Shown piece after piece: positions 8,619 to 16,977 of a stretch of 64,000 bases of DNA; position 1 is the first letter of the stretch; each line of letters begins with the position of its first letter. A program made the translations under genes and the position numbers. Below the pieces are notes generated by a model that saw nothing but the letters and a program-made list of their open reading frames with translations, searched no databases and had not been told where the DNA came from. The stretch covers positions 62,001 through 126,000 of the forward strand of contig DASXKN010000026.1 of NCBI GenBank assembly GCA_036496805.1. Direction: 5' to 3'. The DNA is from SZAS-103 sp036496805. GTDB taxonomy: Bacteria; Pseudomonadota; Gammaproteobacteria; Xanthomonadales; Xanthomonadaceae.

Positions 8619-8713
8619 GGCGCGCTGCTCGCGTGCACGATTCGGACGCCAGCATAGCCGCTGCGGCCGCCGCGGGGCATGGCGCGCGCAGGCAGCCGTG
8701 CGAGACTGTGGCG

Positions 8714-9562
8714 ATGAACTACCGCCACGCCTTCCACGCCGGCAACCATGCCGACGTGCTCAAGCACATCGTCCTGCTCGCCCTGCTCGACGCGCTCAAG
8801 CGCAAGGACGCGCCGTTCGTCGTGCTCGACACGCACGCGGGGCGGGGCCGTTACGCCCTGCACGACGACCAGGCGCGACGCACCGGCGAAGCGGACACCG
8901 GCGTTGCGCGCGTGCTCGGCGCGCACGCGGACTCGGCCGCGATCCGCCGCTACCAGGACGCGATCCGCGCCTGCAATCCCGACGGCGGCCTGCGCATCTA
9001 TCCGGGGTCGCCGCTGCTGGCCGCGATGGCGCTGCGCGCCGACGACCGTTTGTCCTGCTGCGAGATGCAAGCCGAAGAGGCGCAGGCACTGAAGACCCTG
9101 TTCGCCCGCGATCCTCGCGTGCACGTGCAGGCCGGCGACGGATATGCCGCGATCAAGGCCCTGCTGCCGCCGAAGCCGCGCCGTGGCCTGGTGCTGATCG
9201 ATCCACCCTACGAGACCCAGGAAGCCGAATACGGCGCGGCACTGGCCGCGCTCACCGAAGGGCTGGAACGCTGGCCGCAAGGCACGTACGCGCTGTGGTT
9301 TCCGATCAAGCGGCGGCGCGACCTGCAGCGCTTCCTGCGCGCCGTCGCGAAACTGCCTGCGAAGGACATCCTGCTCGCCGAGCTGCTGGTGCGTCCCGAC
9401 GACTCGCCGCTGCGCCTCAACGGCAGCGCGATGCTGCTGCTCAATCCGCCATGGAAGGTCGATGCGGAGATCGCGGCCGCCTTGCCCGAACTCGTGCGCG
9501 AACTCGGCGAGAACGGCGCGTCGCATCGGCTGGAGTGGCTCAAGCGCGAAGCGGCAGGCTAA
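8714..9562 (+). CDS. rlmJ: 23S rRNA (adenine(2030)-N6)-methyltransferase RlmJ
   Basis: 282 residues, close to E. coli RlmJ (YhiR). The start MNYRHAFHAGNHADVLKHIV is nearly invariant in the family. The SAM-binding region includes VVLDTHAGRGRYAL, and the catalytic motif for N6-adenine methylation, DPPYE, is near residue 163. ATG 8714 fits the conserved N-terminus exactly. Confidence 0.95.
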   Translation: MNYRHAFHAGNHADVLKHIVLLALLDALKRKDAPFVVLDTHAGRGRYALHDDQARRTGEADTGVARVLGAHADSAAIRRYQDAIRACNPDGGLRIYPGSPLLAAMALRADDRLSCCEMQAEEAQALKTLFARDPRVHVQAGDGYAAIKALLPPKPRRGLVLIDPPYETQEAEYGAALAALTEGLERWPQGTYALWFPIKRRRDLQRFLRAVAKLPAKDILLAELLVRPDDSPLRLNGSAMLLLNPPWKVDAEIAAALPELVRELGENGASHRLEWLKREAAG

Positions 9563-9718
9563 CGGGTCCGGGACGGTCTTCATTCGCTCGTTGACAGGCG
9601 CGGTGGTGCGCTCGACCATCCGGGTCAGCAGGGGTGAAGCTCGCCATCAGGTCGCGCCGGGCGTCATTTCTCAACGCCGTTGAACCATGACTCGCAGCGA
9701 AGACGAGGAGCGATCCGC

Positions 9719-10573
9719 ATGAAGATCTACAACGTCTATGGATACCTGCTGATCCTCGCGTACGCGGCGGCCTGCATGGTTTTCGCCCCGGCGCATTTCG
9801 GCCCCTGGGTGGGGCTGGCGATCGGCGCCGCTTATTTCGTCGGGTGCTGGTTCGTCGGCGGCCTGTACCTGTCGTCGGTCATCCACATGGGAATCGCCCA
9901 CCGCGCGCTCGACTACCAGCCGTGGTTCCTCAAGAGCCTGACGGTGTTCAACAACACCTTCGGGGTCTACATCAATCCGGTCACCTGGACGAACCGGCAC
10001 CGGCTGCACCACAAGTTCGCCGACCATCCCGGCGATCCCAACAAGCTGGCCGCGGACGGGTTCTGGCGGACGCTGTACCTGTGCCTGTTCCCCTACAGGT
10101 GCGAAGACAACCTCGCCAACGACGCGATCTTCAGGTCGTGGTCGTTCCGGCTGGTTTCGAATCCGGTGTATGCGGTGGTGTCGCAGGTGTTCAACTTCTG
10201 GCTGCTGTGGCTGCTGGTGGGCGATGCGCGTTTTGCGGCGGCGATGTGGATCGCGTTCCGGGTGTTCGCGGTCTGGATCAACATGGTCCAGAACTACTGG
10301 ACCCATGACCGGCGCTGGGGCTATCGGCGCTACGACGACCGCGACAACGCGATGAACATCGGCGACTGGCTGCCGGTGACCGCGACCTTCAGCGCCTGCC
10401 TGCAGAACAACCACCATCATTCCCCGGGCCTGCTGCGGCTGAGCCACGCCGAGTCCGAATACGACTTCGGATTCCTGACCGTCAAGGCGATGAAGGCGCT
10501 GGGCCTGGTGCGGGCCACGGACAAGGGAACCCATATCCCCAGGGAATGCCCGCTGCCCTCGCTGGACTTCTAG
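9719..10573 (+). CDS. Acyl-CoA/fatty acid desaturase (three His-box, DesA3/SCD-like)
   Basis: 284 residues. Hydrophobic helices flank three histidine clusters: HMGIAH near 61-66, HRLHH near 96-100 and NNHHHS near 231-236, the diiron ligands of membrane desaturases of the delta-9 class. It probably introduces a double bond into membrane fatty acids. The 156 bases upstream contain a perfect TTGACA at 9591 with only a poor -10 17 bases later (GACCAT). The gene converges on the sterol-desaturase-like gene. Confidence 0.87.
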   Translation: MKIYNVYGYLLILAYAAACMVFAPAHFGPWVGLAIGAAYFVGCWFVGGLYLSSVIHMGIAHRALDYQPWFLKSLTVFNNTFGVYINPVTWTNRHRLHHKFADHPGDPNKLAADGFWRTLYLCLFPYRCEDNLANDAIFRSWSFRLVSNPVYAVVSQVFNFWLLWLLVGDARFAAAMWIAFRVFAVWINMVQNYWTHDRRWGYRRYDDRDNAMNIGDWLPVTATFSACLQNNHHHSPGLLRLSHAESEYDFGFLTVKAMKALGLVRATDKGTHIPRECPLPSLDF

Positions 10574-10583
10574 CTGCAGCTAG
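10570..10583. repeat. 14-bp palindrome joining two convergent stop codons
   Basis: CTAGCTGCAGCTAG is a perfect palindrome whose two ends contain the TAG stop codons of the convergent desaturase (plus) and sterol-desaturase-like (minus) genes. Only 6 bases separate the two coding regions. No T run follows on either side, so it is not a standard terminator. Confidence 0.7.
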
Positions 10584-11713
10584 CTCGCCTTCCTGCGGGT
10601 GAACGGATGGAAGGTCTGCCCCAGGAAGGTGCCGGGGATCTGCTCGTTGTCGAGTCCGTACGTGTCCGGCCACTTGTCATCCGGGTAGTAGTACGTCCCG
10701 AAGATCCTGTCGATCCACGGGAAGTGGATGGCGAAGTTCCTGTCGATCGCCTCGGCCTGCGAGGTGTGGTGCCAGTGGTGGAACCTCGGGAAGATCACGA
10801 ACGGTTCGAGCCACCTGATGGTCGGGCCGAAATTGCAGTGCGTCCAGGTGGCATGCAGCGCAACGAACAGCAGGTAGGCCACGATCATGTCGTGGGAGAA
10901 CACGAACATCATCGGGATGAGGATGAACCCGCGTACCGCGAGGTCTTCCACGATGTGCGCGCGCGAGCCGGCGATCCAGTCGAGCGCCTTCGACGAATGA
11001 TGGATGGCGTGGAAGCGCCACATCCACGGCACCTTGTGCATGGCGCGGTGGATGGCGTATTCGGCGAGGTCCGCCACGAGGACCGCGAGGAAGAACTGCA
11101 CCAGCCATGGCAGTCGGCCAACGAGTTCGTGGAGCGCGGGATTGCCGAAGAACCAGGTGAGCTGGGTGGCCGGAAGCAGGATCAGGAAGGTCGTGAGCTG
11201 GGTCGGAAGGTGGGTGAAGAGGAAATAGCCGACATCCAGCACCCACTCGCTGCGGAACACGCTCTGCTCGGGGTACGCCGGCCACAGCACCTCGATCGGC
11301 GAAAGGATCAGGGTCATCAGCAGCATGTCGAGCAGGAACCAGTCCAGTCCGATGGACGGACCGTTGTGGAGCGCCGCCCCGTTGATGGGGACGCTGGCGC
11401 CGCCGAGCAGGGTCGCGGCCAGGGCGAACAGCATCCCGGTCAGTCCCAGGATCTTCTTCCTGCGCAGCATCGCGGACACGACGCCGAGCAGGATCGCCGC
11501 GACGATGATCGCCTGGATCGCCATGCGCATCAGCGCCATCGGGTAGTGCGACCGCAGCTCCGGCGTGCTCAGGATCTGCGGGAAATGCAGGCACAGCACT
11601 GCACCGAACGCGAGCAGCCCGAACAAGGTCGACAGCACCCCGCTCCACCACCCGGAAGCGAACCCCTTGGGTTCGTCGTCGCCAAACGTTTCGTTGATTC
11701 GTCGCTCGAGCAC
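10580..11713 (-). CDS. Sterol desaturase / fatty acid hydroxylase superfamily membrane protein
   Basis: 377 residues with about eight hydrophobic segments. The C-terminal half has the histidine pattern of PF04116: HRAMH (near 219), FHAIHHSSKALD, and FHHWHHTSQAEAIDRNFA near 315-330. The last is followed by the typical close FPWIDRIFGTYY. Members hydroxylate or desaturate lipid alkyl chains or ring systems with a diiron centre. The substrate cannot be told from sequence. The convergent fatty acid desaturase suggests lipid modification. Confidence 0.85.
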   Translation of the reverse strand: MLERRINETFGDDEPKGFASGWWSGVLSTLFGLLAFGAVLCLHFPQILSTPELRSHYPMALMRMAIQAIIVAAILLGVVSAMLRRKKILGLTGMLFALAATLLGGASVPINGAALHNGPSIGLDWFLLDMLLMTLILSPIEVLWPAYPEQSVFRSEWVLDVGYFLFTHLPTQLTTFLILLPATQLTWFFGNPALHELVGRLPWLVQFFLAVLVADLAEYAIHRAMHKVPWMWRFHAIHHSSKALDWIAGSRAHIVEDLAVRGFILIPMMFVFSHDMIVAYLLFVALHATWTHCNFGPTIRWLEPFVIFPRFHHWHHTSQAEAIDRNFAIHFPWIDRIFGTYYYPDDKWPDTYGLDNEQIPGTFLGQTFHPFTRRKAS

Positions 11714-11788
11714 GGTGTCCCCGGTTCGCCTGGATCCCCGGCCGGAAAATACCCTGTTTCGAGCCGCGACGCCGGGAAGCGGCGGTTG

Positions 11789-12244
11789 CTATGGGGACCT
11801 GCGACGGCGCAAGGCGAACCAGAGCAGCATTCCTGCCAGGAGCAGCGCACCGCCGCGACCGGGTCCCCAGTTGCTGTCCGGCGCAAGTACCGTGGCGCAG
11901 GCGATCAGCGCGCAGAACAGCATCGTCGCTCCTCTCACCGCGAGCCTGCCCCAGGCCAGGCGTCGTTGCCAGGCCGATCCGCCGACGCCTGCCTTCGCGA
12001 TTCCATACATCGACATGTAGGTCGTCAGGGCTGCGAGCCAGCATACGGTCGTTAGTGCGAACGCGTTGTTCCAGTTCCAGCCACCGACGTGGCCCTGCAC
12101 GATCACTTCGAACAAGCCCACGCAGAGCACGACCCAGCACGCCGCGGCAGCCAGGATGAGAATCGCGGTCGCGACGAGGTGGATCCAGGTAGTGGCCCTG
12201 GTTTTGCCCGACATTGTCGAAGATTTCATCGATGATCCTGGCAT
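11789..12244 (-). CDS. Unrecognised membrane protein downstream of the sulfotransferase-like pair
   Basis: 151 residues with about four hydrophobic segments (LVATAILILAAAACWVVLCVG, ALTTVCWLAALTTYMSMYG, TMLFCALIACATVLA, GALLLAGMLLWFAL) and a basic C-terminus RRRRSP. The start could be M1, M6 or M11. I do not recognise the family. It lies 162 bases behind the arylsulfotransferase-like gene on the same strand. Confidence 0.6.
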   Translation of the reverse strand: MPGSSMKSSTMSGKTRATTWIHLVATAILILAAAACWVVLCVGLFEVIVQGHVGGWNWNNAFALTTVCWLAALTTYMSMYGIAKAGVGGSAWQRRLAWGRLAVRGATMLFCALIACATVLAPDSNWGPGRGGALLLAGMLLWFALRRRRSP

Positions 12245-12406
12245 GCCTGCCGCCGACGCCGCGGCGCTTGACCCTGCTTCAGTTCGAACGCCATGCGCGT
12301 TTCATGGACGACGAACCGACAAGGCTTCGCGTCGGGTCGTCCTTGCCGGCCGGGTCGATGGCGCCGACGACGTCTGCATGGGCAGCCACCGTCGGCGCAG
12401 GCGAAC

Positions 12407-13672
12407 TCACCAGGTGAAGCTGGTGGCGCTGCCGCTGGGAACACCCGCCTGGGCCGCGCAGCCTGGCCAGCACAGTTCCACCTTGTAGGCGCGGTAGATG
12501 GTCCGGTCGGGCGCGCCCTTGTTCTGGCTGGGATTGCCGAACAGGTGGAGATGTTCCCAGACGATCTTCCCGGTCGGGTCCACCTCGACGAACCGTCCCC
12601 ATTCCGATTCGTCGATGAAGGTGTTGCCGTTCGGCAGCCGCTGCGCCGAACCGCGCTCGTAGGTCTCGAAGCCGCCCCGCGACGGGGAAACCGAACCCCA
12701 TTGCCAGACGACCGTGGCGGAGATCGGGTCGTACTCGGTCACCTTCGAGGAATTGCGGTTGATCGGCGGATAACCGGCCCTGCCGCCATCGTCGAGCATC
12801 AGGATGTGGCCGTCGCCGGGCAGGCCCGACGGGATCACGCGGGCATTGTTCTGGCCGACGCTGATGTCGTTCGCGCTCCAGACAACGTTGCCGGTGTTGT
12901 AGTCGATGACGAACAGCAGGTTGGTGTTGCGCTGCGAGACCAGGATGTTGCCGGCGGTGAAGGCGGTGTTGGAGGCCGCCGAGGCGTTGGGCGGGATGAC
13001 CTGGATGCTGTCGGTGTCGAACACGTCCGCATGCGCCGGCGACGGGACTTCCGTCAGGTAGTACGTCTGGCCGTTCATGATGTTGGTCTGGGCCAGCTTC
13101 TTCAGGCCGATCTGGCTGTAGTGGTCGGCCGTGCTCCAGGACCACAGGACGTGACCGCTCGCGTCGACCCGGCGGATGACGTCGTCGAGGAAAGGCTGCG
13201 GGGTGATGGCCGTGTTGGTGATCAGCGACTGGCACATGACAAGGTAGGTGCCGTCCTTCATCACTTCGATGTCGTGGCTGAGCAGGCAGTTGGCGTCGTA
13301 GTAGACGCTAGTCGCCACGTTGGCCGTGCTGACCGTCGAGAGCGTCACCGCACCCTTGGGCTGGCTGCACGCGGTCGCGCCGCTGCCGCCATTGCGCAGG
13401 GCCACGATGGTGCCGTCGGTGCCGACCGGCTTGGCGATGTTGCGGATGCTCTCGGTCTGCCACGTGCGCACCACCTGGCCGGCCTGGTTGACGAGGAAGA
13501 CCTTCGCGTGCGCGTCGGGACTCTTGGTGTAGGTGCAGTCGACGAACAGCACGTTGCCCGGATAGACGCTCGCACCGGCATTGATCGTGGTGCCGAAATG
13601 CTGGAGCTGCGGGGCCGCGCTGGCCGCGGCCGATGCAAGAATCGCAGAGGCGATTGCAATCCTGGTTTTCAT
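12407..13672 (-). CDS. Secreted arylsulfotransferase (ASST)-like beta-propeller protein, copy 1
   Basis: 421 residues with a clean signal peptide (MKTRIAIASAILASAAASA, then APQLQHFG). The fold-type motifs are repeated strand-turn units such as HDIEVMKDGTYLVMC, GNILVSQRNTNLLFVIDYNTG and LPNGNTFIDESEWGRFVEVD, which match ASST/PQQ-like propellers. ASST enzymes pass sulfate between phenols through a histidine; the conserved His in LLSHDIEV is the best candidate here. Conserved cysteines, including a C-terminal CWPGC, suggest periplasmic disulfides. It is shorter than classical AssT (about 600). It is paralogous to genes at 13745-15016 and 41589-42839. Function beyond the fold is inferred. Confidence 0.75.
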   Translation of the reverse strand: MKTRIAIASAILASAAASAAPQLQHFGTTINAGASVYPGNVLFVDCTYTKSPDAHAKVFLVNQAGQVVRTWQTESIRNIAKPVGTDGTIVALRNGGSGATACSQPKGAVTLSTVSTANVATSVYYDANCLLSHDIEVMKDGTYLVMCQSLITNTAITPQPFLDDVIRRVDASGHVLWSWSTADHYSQIGLKKLAQTNIMNGQTYYLTEVPSPAHADVFDTDSIQVIPPNASAASNTAFTAGNILVSQRNTNLLFVIDYNTGNVVWSANDISVGQNNARVIPSGLPGDGHILMLDDGGRAGYPPINRNSSKVTEYDPISATVVWQWGSVSPSRGGFETYERGSAQRLPNGNTFIDESEWGRFVEVDPTGKIVWEHLHLFGNPSQNKGAPDRTIYRAYKVELCWPGCAAQAGVPSGSATSFTW

Positions 13673-13744
13673 GGTGATCCGCCTAGTGGAATGGGGTCGT
13701 AACGAGGGCGGCTGCGCGCGCGGCCACCATCGGGGAAGATGGAA

Positions 13745-15016
13745 TCACCAGGTGAAGGTGGTGAGGCTGCCGCTGGGCACGCCGGCCTGCGCCGGGCAAC
13801 CTGGCCAGCAGGCTTCCACCTTGTAGGCACGGTAGATGGTCCGGTCCGGCGCTTCCGGGTTGACCTTGGGCGCGCCGAACAGGTGGACGAATTCCCAGAC
13901 GATGTTGCCGTTCGGGTCGAGTTCGAAGAACCGTCCCCAGGTCGCCTCGTCGACGAAGGTGTTGCCGTTCGGCAGCCGCTGCGCCGAACCGCGCCGCCCG
14001 GCGCTGAAGCCCCACAGCGCCGGCGAGGGCGACGTCCATTGCCACGCGATCGATCGGGCGACCGGATCGTATTCGAGCACCCGCGAGTAGGGGCGGTTGA
14101 TGGGCGGGTAACCGCCGACGCCACCGTTGTCGAACATCAGCAGGTGGCCATCGCCCGGAAGCCCGGTGGGAATCATGCGGACGTGGTGCTGGCCGACGCT
14201 GATGTTGTCCGTCTGCCAGACGACGTTGCCGCTGTTCTGGTCGATGACGAAGATCAGGTTGGTGTTGCGCTGGGAAACCAGGATGTTGCCGGGCGTGAAC
14301 GCGGAGTTCAGCGCGGCCGATGCATTGGGCGGGATGATCTGGACGTCGTTGGTATGGAAGACGTCCGCGGATCTCGGCGTGGCCGGGTTTTCCGGCAGGT
14401 AGAGCTTCTGGCCGCGCATGATGATCGCCCTGGCGTCATCGGACAGCGAGGTGAACTGGCCGTAGTGGTCGCCTGTGCTCCACGACCACAGGACGTTCCC
14501 GTTCGCATCGATCTTGCGCAGGATGTTGTCGAAGAACGGCTGCGTGGAAACCGAGGTGTTGGTGACCAGCAACTGGCAGTTGATGAGGTAAGTGCCGTCC
14601 TTGAGCACTTCGAAGTCGTGGTTGAGCCTGCAGTCGGCGTCGAAGTAGATGGGCGTCAGCTCGTTGTTCGGGCCGACCAGGGAAAGCCCGACCGGGCTGG
14701 TGAGGTGGCTGCAGGCCGTCGGGGGATGGCCGCCGCCGCGAAAGGCCACGATCGTGCCGTCGGTTCCCACCGGTTTCATCAGGTTGCGGATGTCCCCGTT
14801 CTTCCAGGTGTGCACCACATGGCCGTCCTGGCTCTCGAGGTAGGCCCGCGCCCACGCGTCGGGATTGTTGGTGTCCGAGCAGTCGGTGAACAGCACGTTG
14901 CCCGGGTAGACGCTCGCGCCGGCGTTGATCGTGACGCCGTAGTGCGCGATCTGGGGGGCAGCGCTGGCCGCCGACGCAACGAGAATCGCAGATGCGATCG
15001 CAATTCCGACTTTCAT
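13745..15016 (-). CDS. Secreted arylsulfotransferase (ASST)-like beta-propeller protein, copy 2
   Basis: 423 residues with signal peptide MKVGIAIASAILVASAASA, nearly identical to that of copy 1. It shares with copy 1 the start YGVTINAGASVYPGNVLF, the C-x-L-x-HD-x-EV block with the candidate catalytic His, NGNTFVDEATWGRFFELD, the CWPGC pair and the final FTW. It lies 72 bases upstream of copy 1 on the same strand, so the two are probably one transcript and a tandem duplication. ATG 15016 is chosen because it starts the signal peptide; an open frame continues upstream to 15178 without further homology. Confidence 0.75.
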   Translation of the reverse strand: MKVGIAIASAILVASAASAAPQIAHYGVTINAGASVYPGNVLFTDCSDTNNPDAWARAYLESQDGHVVHTWKNGDIRNLMKPVGTDGTIVAFRGGGHPPTACSHLTSPVGLSLVGPNNELTPIYFDADCRLNHDFEVLKDGTYLINCQLLVTNTSVSTQPFFDNILRKIDANGNVLWSWSTGDHYGQFTSLSDDARAIIMRGQKLYLPENPATPRSADVFHTNDVQIIPPNASAALNSAFTPGNILVSQRNTNLIFVIDQNSGNVVWQTDNISVGQHHVRMIPTGLPGDGHLLMFDNGGVGGYPPINRPYSRVLEYDPVARSIAWQWTSPSPALWGFSAGRRGSAQRLPNGNTFVDEATWGRFFELDPNGNIVWEFVHLFGAPKVNPEAPDRTIYRAYKVEACWPGCPAQAGVPSGSLTTFTW

Positions 15017-15139
15017 GTTGGATCCGCCTCGATGGGTATGCGCCAGCCCTCGACACTTCGGCATCGTGCTGATGCCCCCTGCTCCGCGCTGCGTCGGGGC
15101 GGATACGTCGTCAGCCGGCTGGCAGCGGCTGAACAGCCG

Positions 15140-15184
15140 CATGATAGCCCATGGAGTGTTTATTTTTATGTAAATCAATGACGC
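15140..15184. promoter_or_regulatory. AT-rich island upstream of the tandem ASST-like genes
   Basis: A stretch rich in A and T (around gtttatttttatgtaaatc) stands out in a very GC-rich region, about 130 bases before the copy 2 start. It is a likely promoter or nucleoid-protein region. I could not fit a well-spaced -35/-10 pair to it. Confidence 0.4.
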
Positions 15185-15283
15185 CGCTGCGGATTTCCGG
15201 CCGGAAACATCCGGGGAAACGCTTGAACGGGCGGCGATGATTGTCCCTTGGAAATCCGGCGCGGCGTCGACGCAGCCCCGGCT

Positions 15284-15309
15284 TCAATCCGAATCGTCAA
15301 TCCGAATCG
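15284..15309. repeat. 13-bp tandem duplication covering the CDF stop codon
   Basis: TCAATCCGAATCG occurs twice in direct succession. On the minus strand each unit ends in TGA, so the transporter's stop codon has been duplicated along with its last codons. This looks like simple replication slippage. Confidence 0.75.
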
Positions 15310-16205
15310 TCAGGCTCGAAGAAGATCCAGCGGACCTGCGGGAATTCCACTTTCAGCCCGGCCTCGACGGAGTTGATCTGCTTCACCAGCTCGTCGCCGC
15401 GCAGGGTGAAATCCATCTCCGCCTGCACCGCCACCATCACCTGCTCGCCCATCTGCATGGTGATCAGGCTGAACACGCCGCGGATCTCGGGGCGGTTGTT
15501 GAAGTAGGCGTAGATCGCGCGGTGTACGGCCGGCTCGACGCCCTGGCCGATCAGCAGCGCCTTGACCTCGATCGCGACGAACAGCGCGACCACCACCAGC
15601 AGCGCACCGATCACCAGGGTACCGATCGCATCCCACACCGGGTTGCCGGTGACCATCGTCGCGACCACCGCGAGCAGGCCCACGGCCAGGCCGAGCAGGT
15701 CGGCGAGGTTCTCGCCGAAGATCACGATCAGCTCGCTCTGCCGGCTCTGCCGGAACCACTTCCAGAGGCTGCGGCCCTCGCGCGCCTTCTCGGCCTCCTG
15801 CAGGCAGGTCCGCATCGACAGGCCTTCGGCGACGATCGCGAACAGCATCACGAACATCGCCCACCAGGGCTGGGTCAGCGGTTCGGGGTGGAAGATCTTG
15901 TGCCAGCCCTCGTACACCGCGACGATGCCGCCGACCGAGAACAGCATCAGCGCGACCAGGAAGGACCAGAAGTAGATCTCGCGGCCGTGCCCGAGCGGAT
16001 AATCAGGCGATGCCGGCCGCTGCGCCTGGCGCACGCCATACAGCAGCAGCACCTGGTTGCCGCAGTCGGCCAGCGAATGCACCGACTCGGCGAGCATCGC
16101 GCCCGAGCCCGTGAACAGCGCGGCGCCGAGCTTCGCGGCGAAGATCGCGAGGTTCGCGAACAACGCCTGGAAGATCGTCTTGAGCGAGTCGGGCTTGCCT
16201 GGCAT
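15297..16205 (-). CDS. Cation diffusion facilitator (CDF) family transporter
   Basis: 302 residues. Six hydrophobic helices are followed by a C-terminal cytoplasmic domain. The metal site in helix 2 is AESVHSLADCGNQ and that of helix 5 is FGENLADLLGLAVG; both match the CDF H/D-x3-D pairs. The loop PDYPLGHGREIYFW is typical of the ZNT9/SLC30A9-like subgroup. It exports divalent cations (Zn, Mn or Fe) by proton antiport; the metal is not determinable. The protein ends in EPDDSD. Confidence 0.87.
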   Translation of the reverse strand: MPGKPDSLKTIFQALFANLAIFAAKLGAALFTGSGAMLAESVHSLADCGNQVLLLYGVRQAQRPASPDYPLGHGREIYFWSFLVALMLFSVGGIVAVYEGWHKIFHPEPLTQPWWAMFVMLFAIVAEGLSMRTCLQEAEKAREGRSLWKWFRQSRQSELIVIFGENLADLLGLAVGLLAVVATMVTGNPVWDAIGTLVIGALLVVVALFVAIEVKALLIGQGVEPAVHRAIYAYFNNRPEIRGVFSLITMQMGEQVMVAVQAEMDFTLRGDELVKQINSVEAGLKVEFPQVRWIFFEPDDSD

Positions 16206-16353
16206 GAAATGGTTTCAACGCGAACGAGGCCGGGATATTAGCATCGCGCCGGAGCGCCTTCGGCAGTCCCCGGGCATGGTGATCGGCCGAGCGAGCGATC
16301 GTTGGAGTTCCTGCTCGGTCCCGCCTGTGCGATGGTGTCGGCGCGGAGCCACC

Positions 16354-16959
16354 ATGAAACGAAGGCAGACCTTCCAGCGTTTCCCGCTCGCGTCGCGCTG
16401 GCGCGAGCGCATCGTCCTGCGCGAGGGGCGCGAGCTGCTGCTGCGCCCGATCCACGAGGACGACAGCGAACCGATCCGCAACGGCTTCGCCCTGCTCGGC
16501 GCCGACGAGATCAGGATGCGCTACCAGCATCCGGTGAAATCGCTGGGCGAGGACTACCTGTATCGCCTCACCCATCCACGGCGCGGCCGCGAATGCGTGC
16601 TCGTGCTCGCCGAACCGCTGCCGCCCGGCGAGGCGCTGGTCGGCGCAGTCGCGCGCCTGGTGCGCGACCAGGACACGGACGAGGCCGAGTTCGCGATCCT
16701 CGTCTCGCACTTCCTCGCCGGCCAGGGCCTCGGCCGCCTGCTGATGGGCAAGCTCATCACCTGCGCGCGACGACGACACCTGCACGCGATCTTCGGCGAC
16801 GTGCTCGACGACAACGTGCCGATGCTGCGCCTGGCCGAGTCGCTGGGCTTCCACCGTGAGGCGAGCGAACATCCCGCGGCAGTGCGCGTGCGGCTGTCGC
16901 TGCGCCGCGCACCGCATGCCTCCGACGAACGATCGCCCACGGAACCACGCGCGAGCTGA
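16354..16959 (+). CDS. GNAT family N-acetyltransferase
   Basis: 201 residues. LLLRPIHEDDSEPIRNGFALLG opens the GNAT fold. AEFAILVSHFLAGQGLGRLLMGKLI holds the acetyl-CoA loop (Q-G-L-G, near 128-132), and DVLDDNVPMLRLAESLGFHRE gives the last conserved helix and strand. It resembles the acetyltransferase domain fused to acyl-CoA synthetases of the Pat type, but stands alone here. It lies 18 bases before mfd. Confidence 0.85.
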   Translation: MKRRQTFQRFPLASRWRERIVLREGRELLLRPIHEDDSEPIRNGFALLGADEIRMRYQHPVKSLGEDYLYRLTHPRRGRECVLVLAEPLPPGEALVGAVARLVRDQDTDEAEFAILVSHFLAGQGLGRLLMGKLITCARRRHLHAIFGDVLDDNVPMLRLAESLGFHREASEHPAAVRVRLSLRRAPHASDERSPTEPRAS

Positions 16960-16961
16960 GC

Positions 16962-16967
16962 TACACT
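16962..16967 (+). promoter_or_regulatory. -10-like TACACT immediately before mfd
   Basis: TACACT ends only 10 bases before the mfd ATG, so a start site 6-7 bases downstream would leave a leader of about 4 bases. There is no good -35. Comparable boxes occur before several other genes in this window. Confidence 0.4.
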
Positions 16968-16977
16968 GCGCGCCCCG

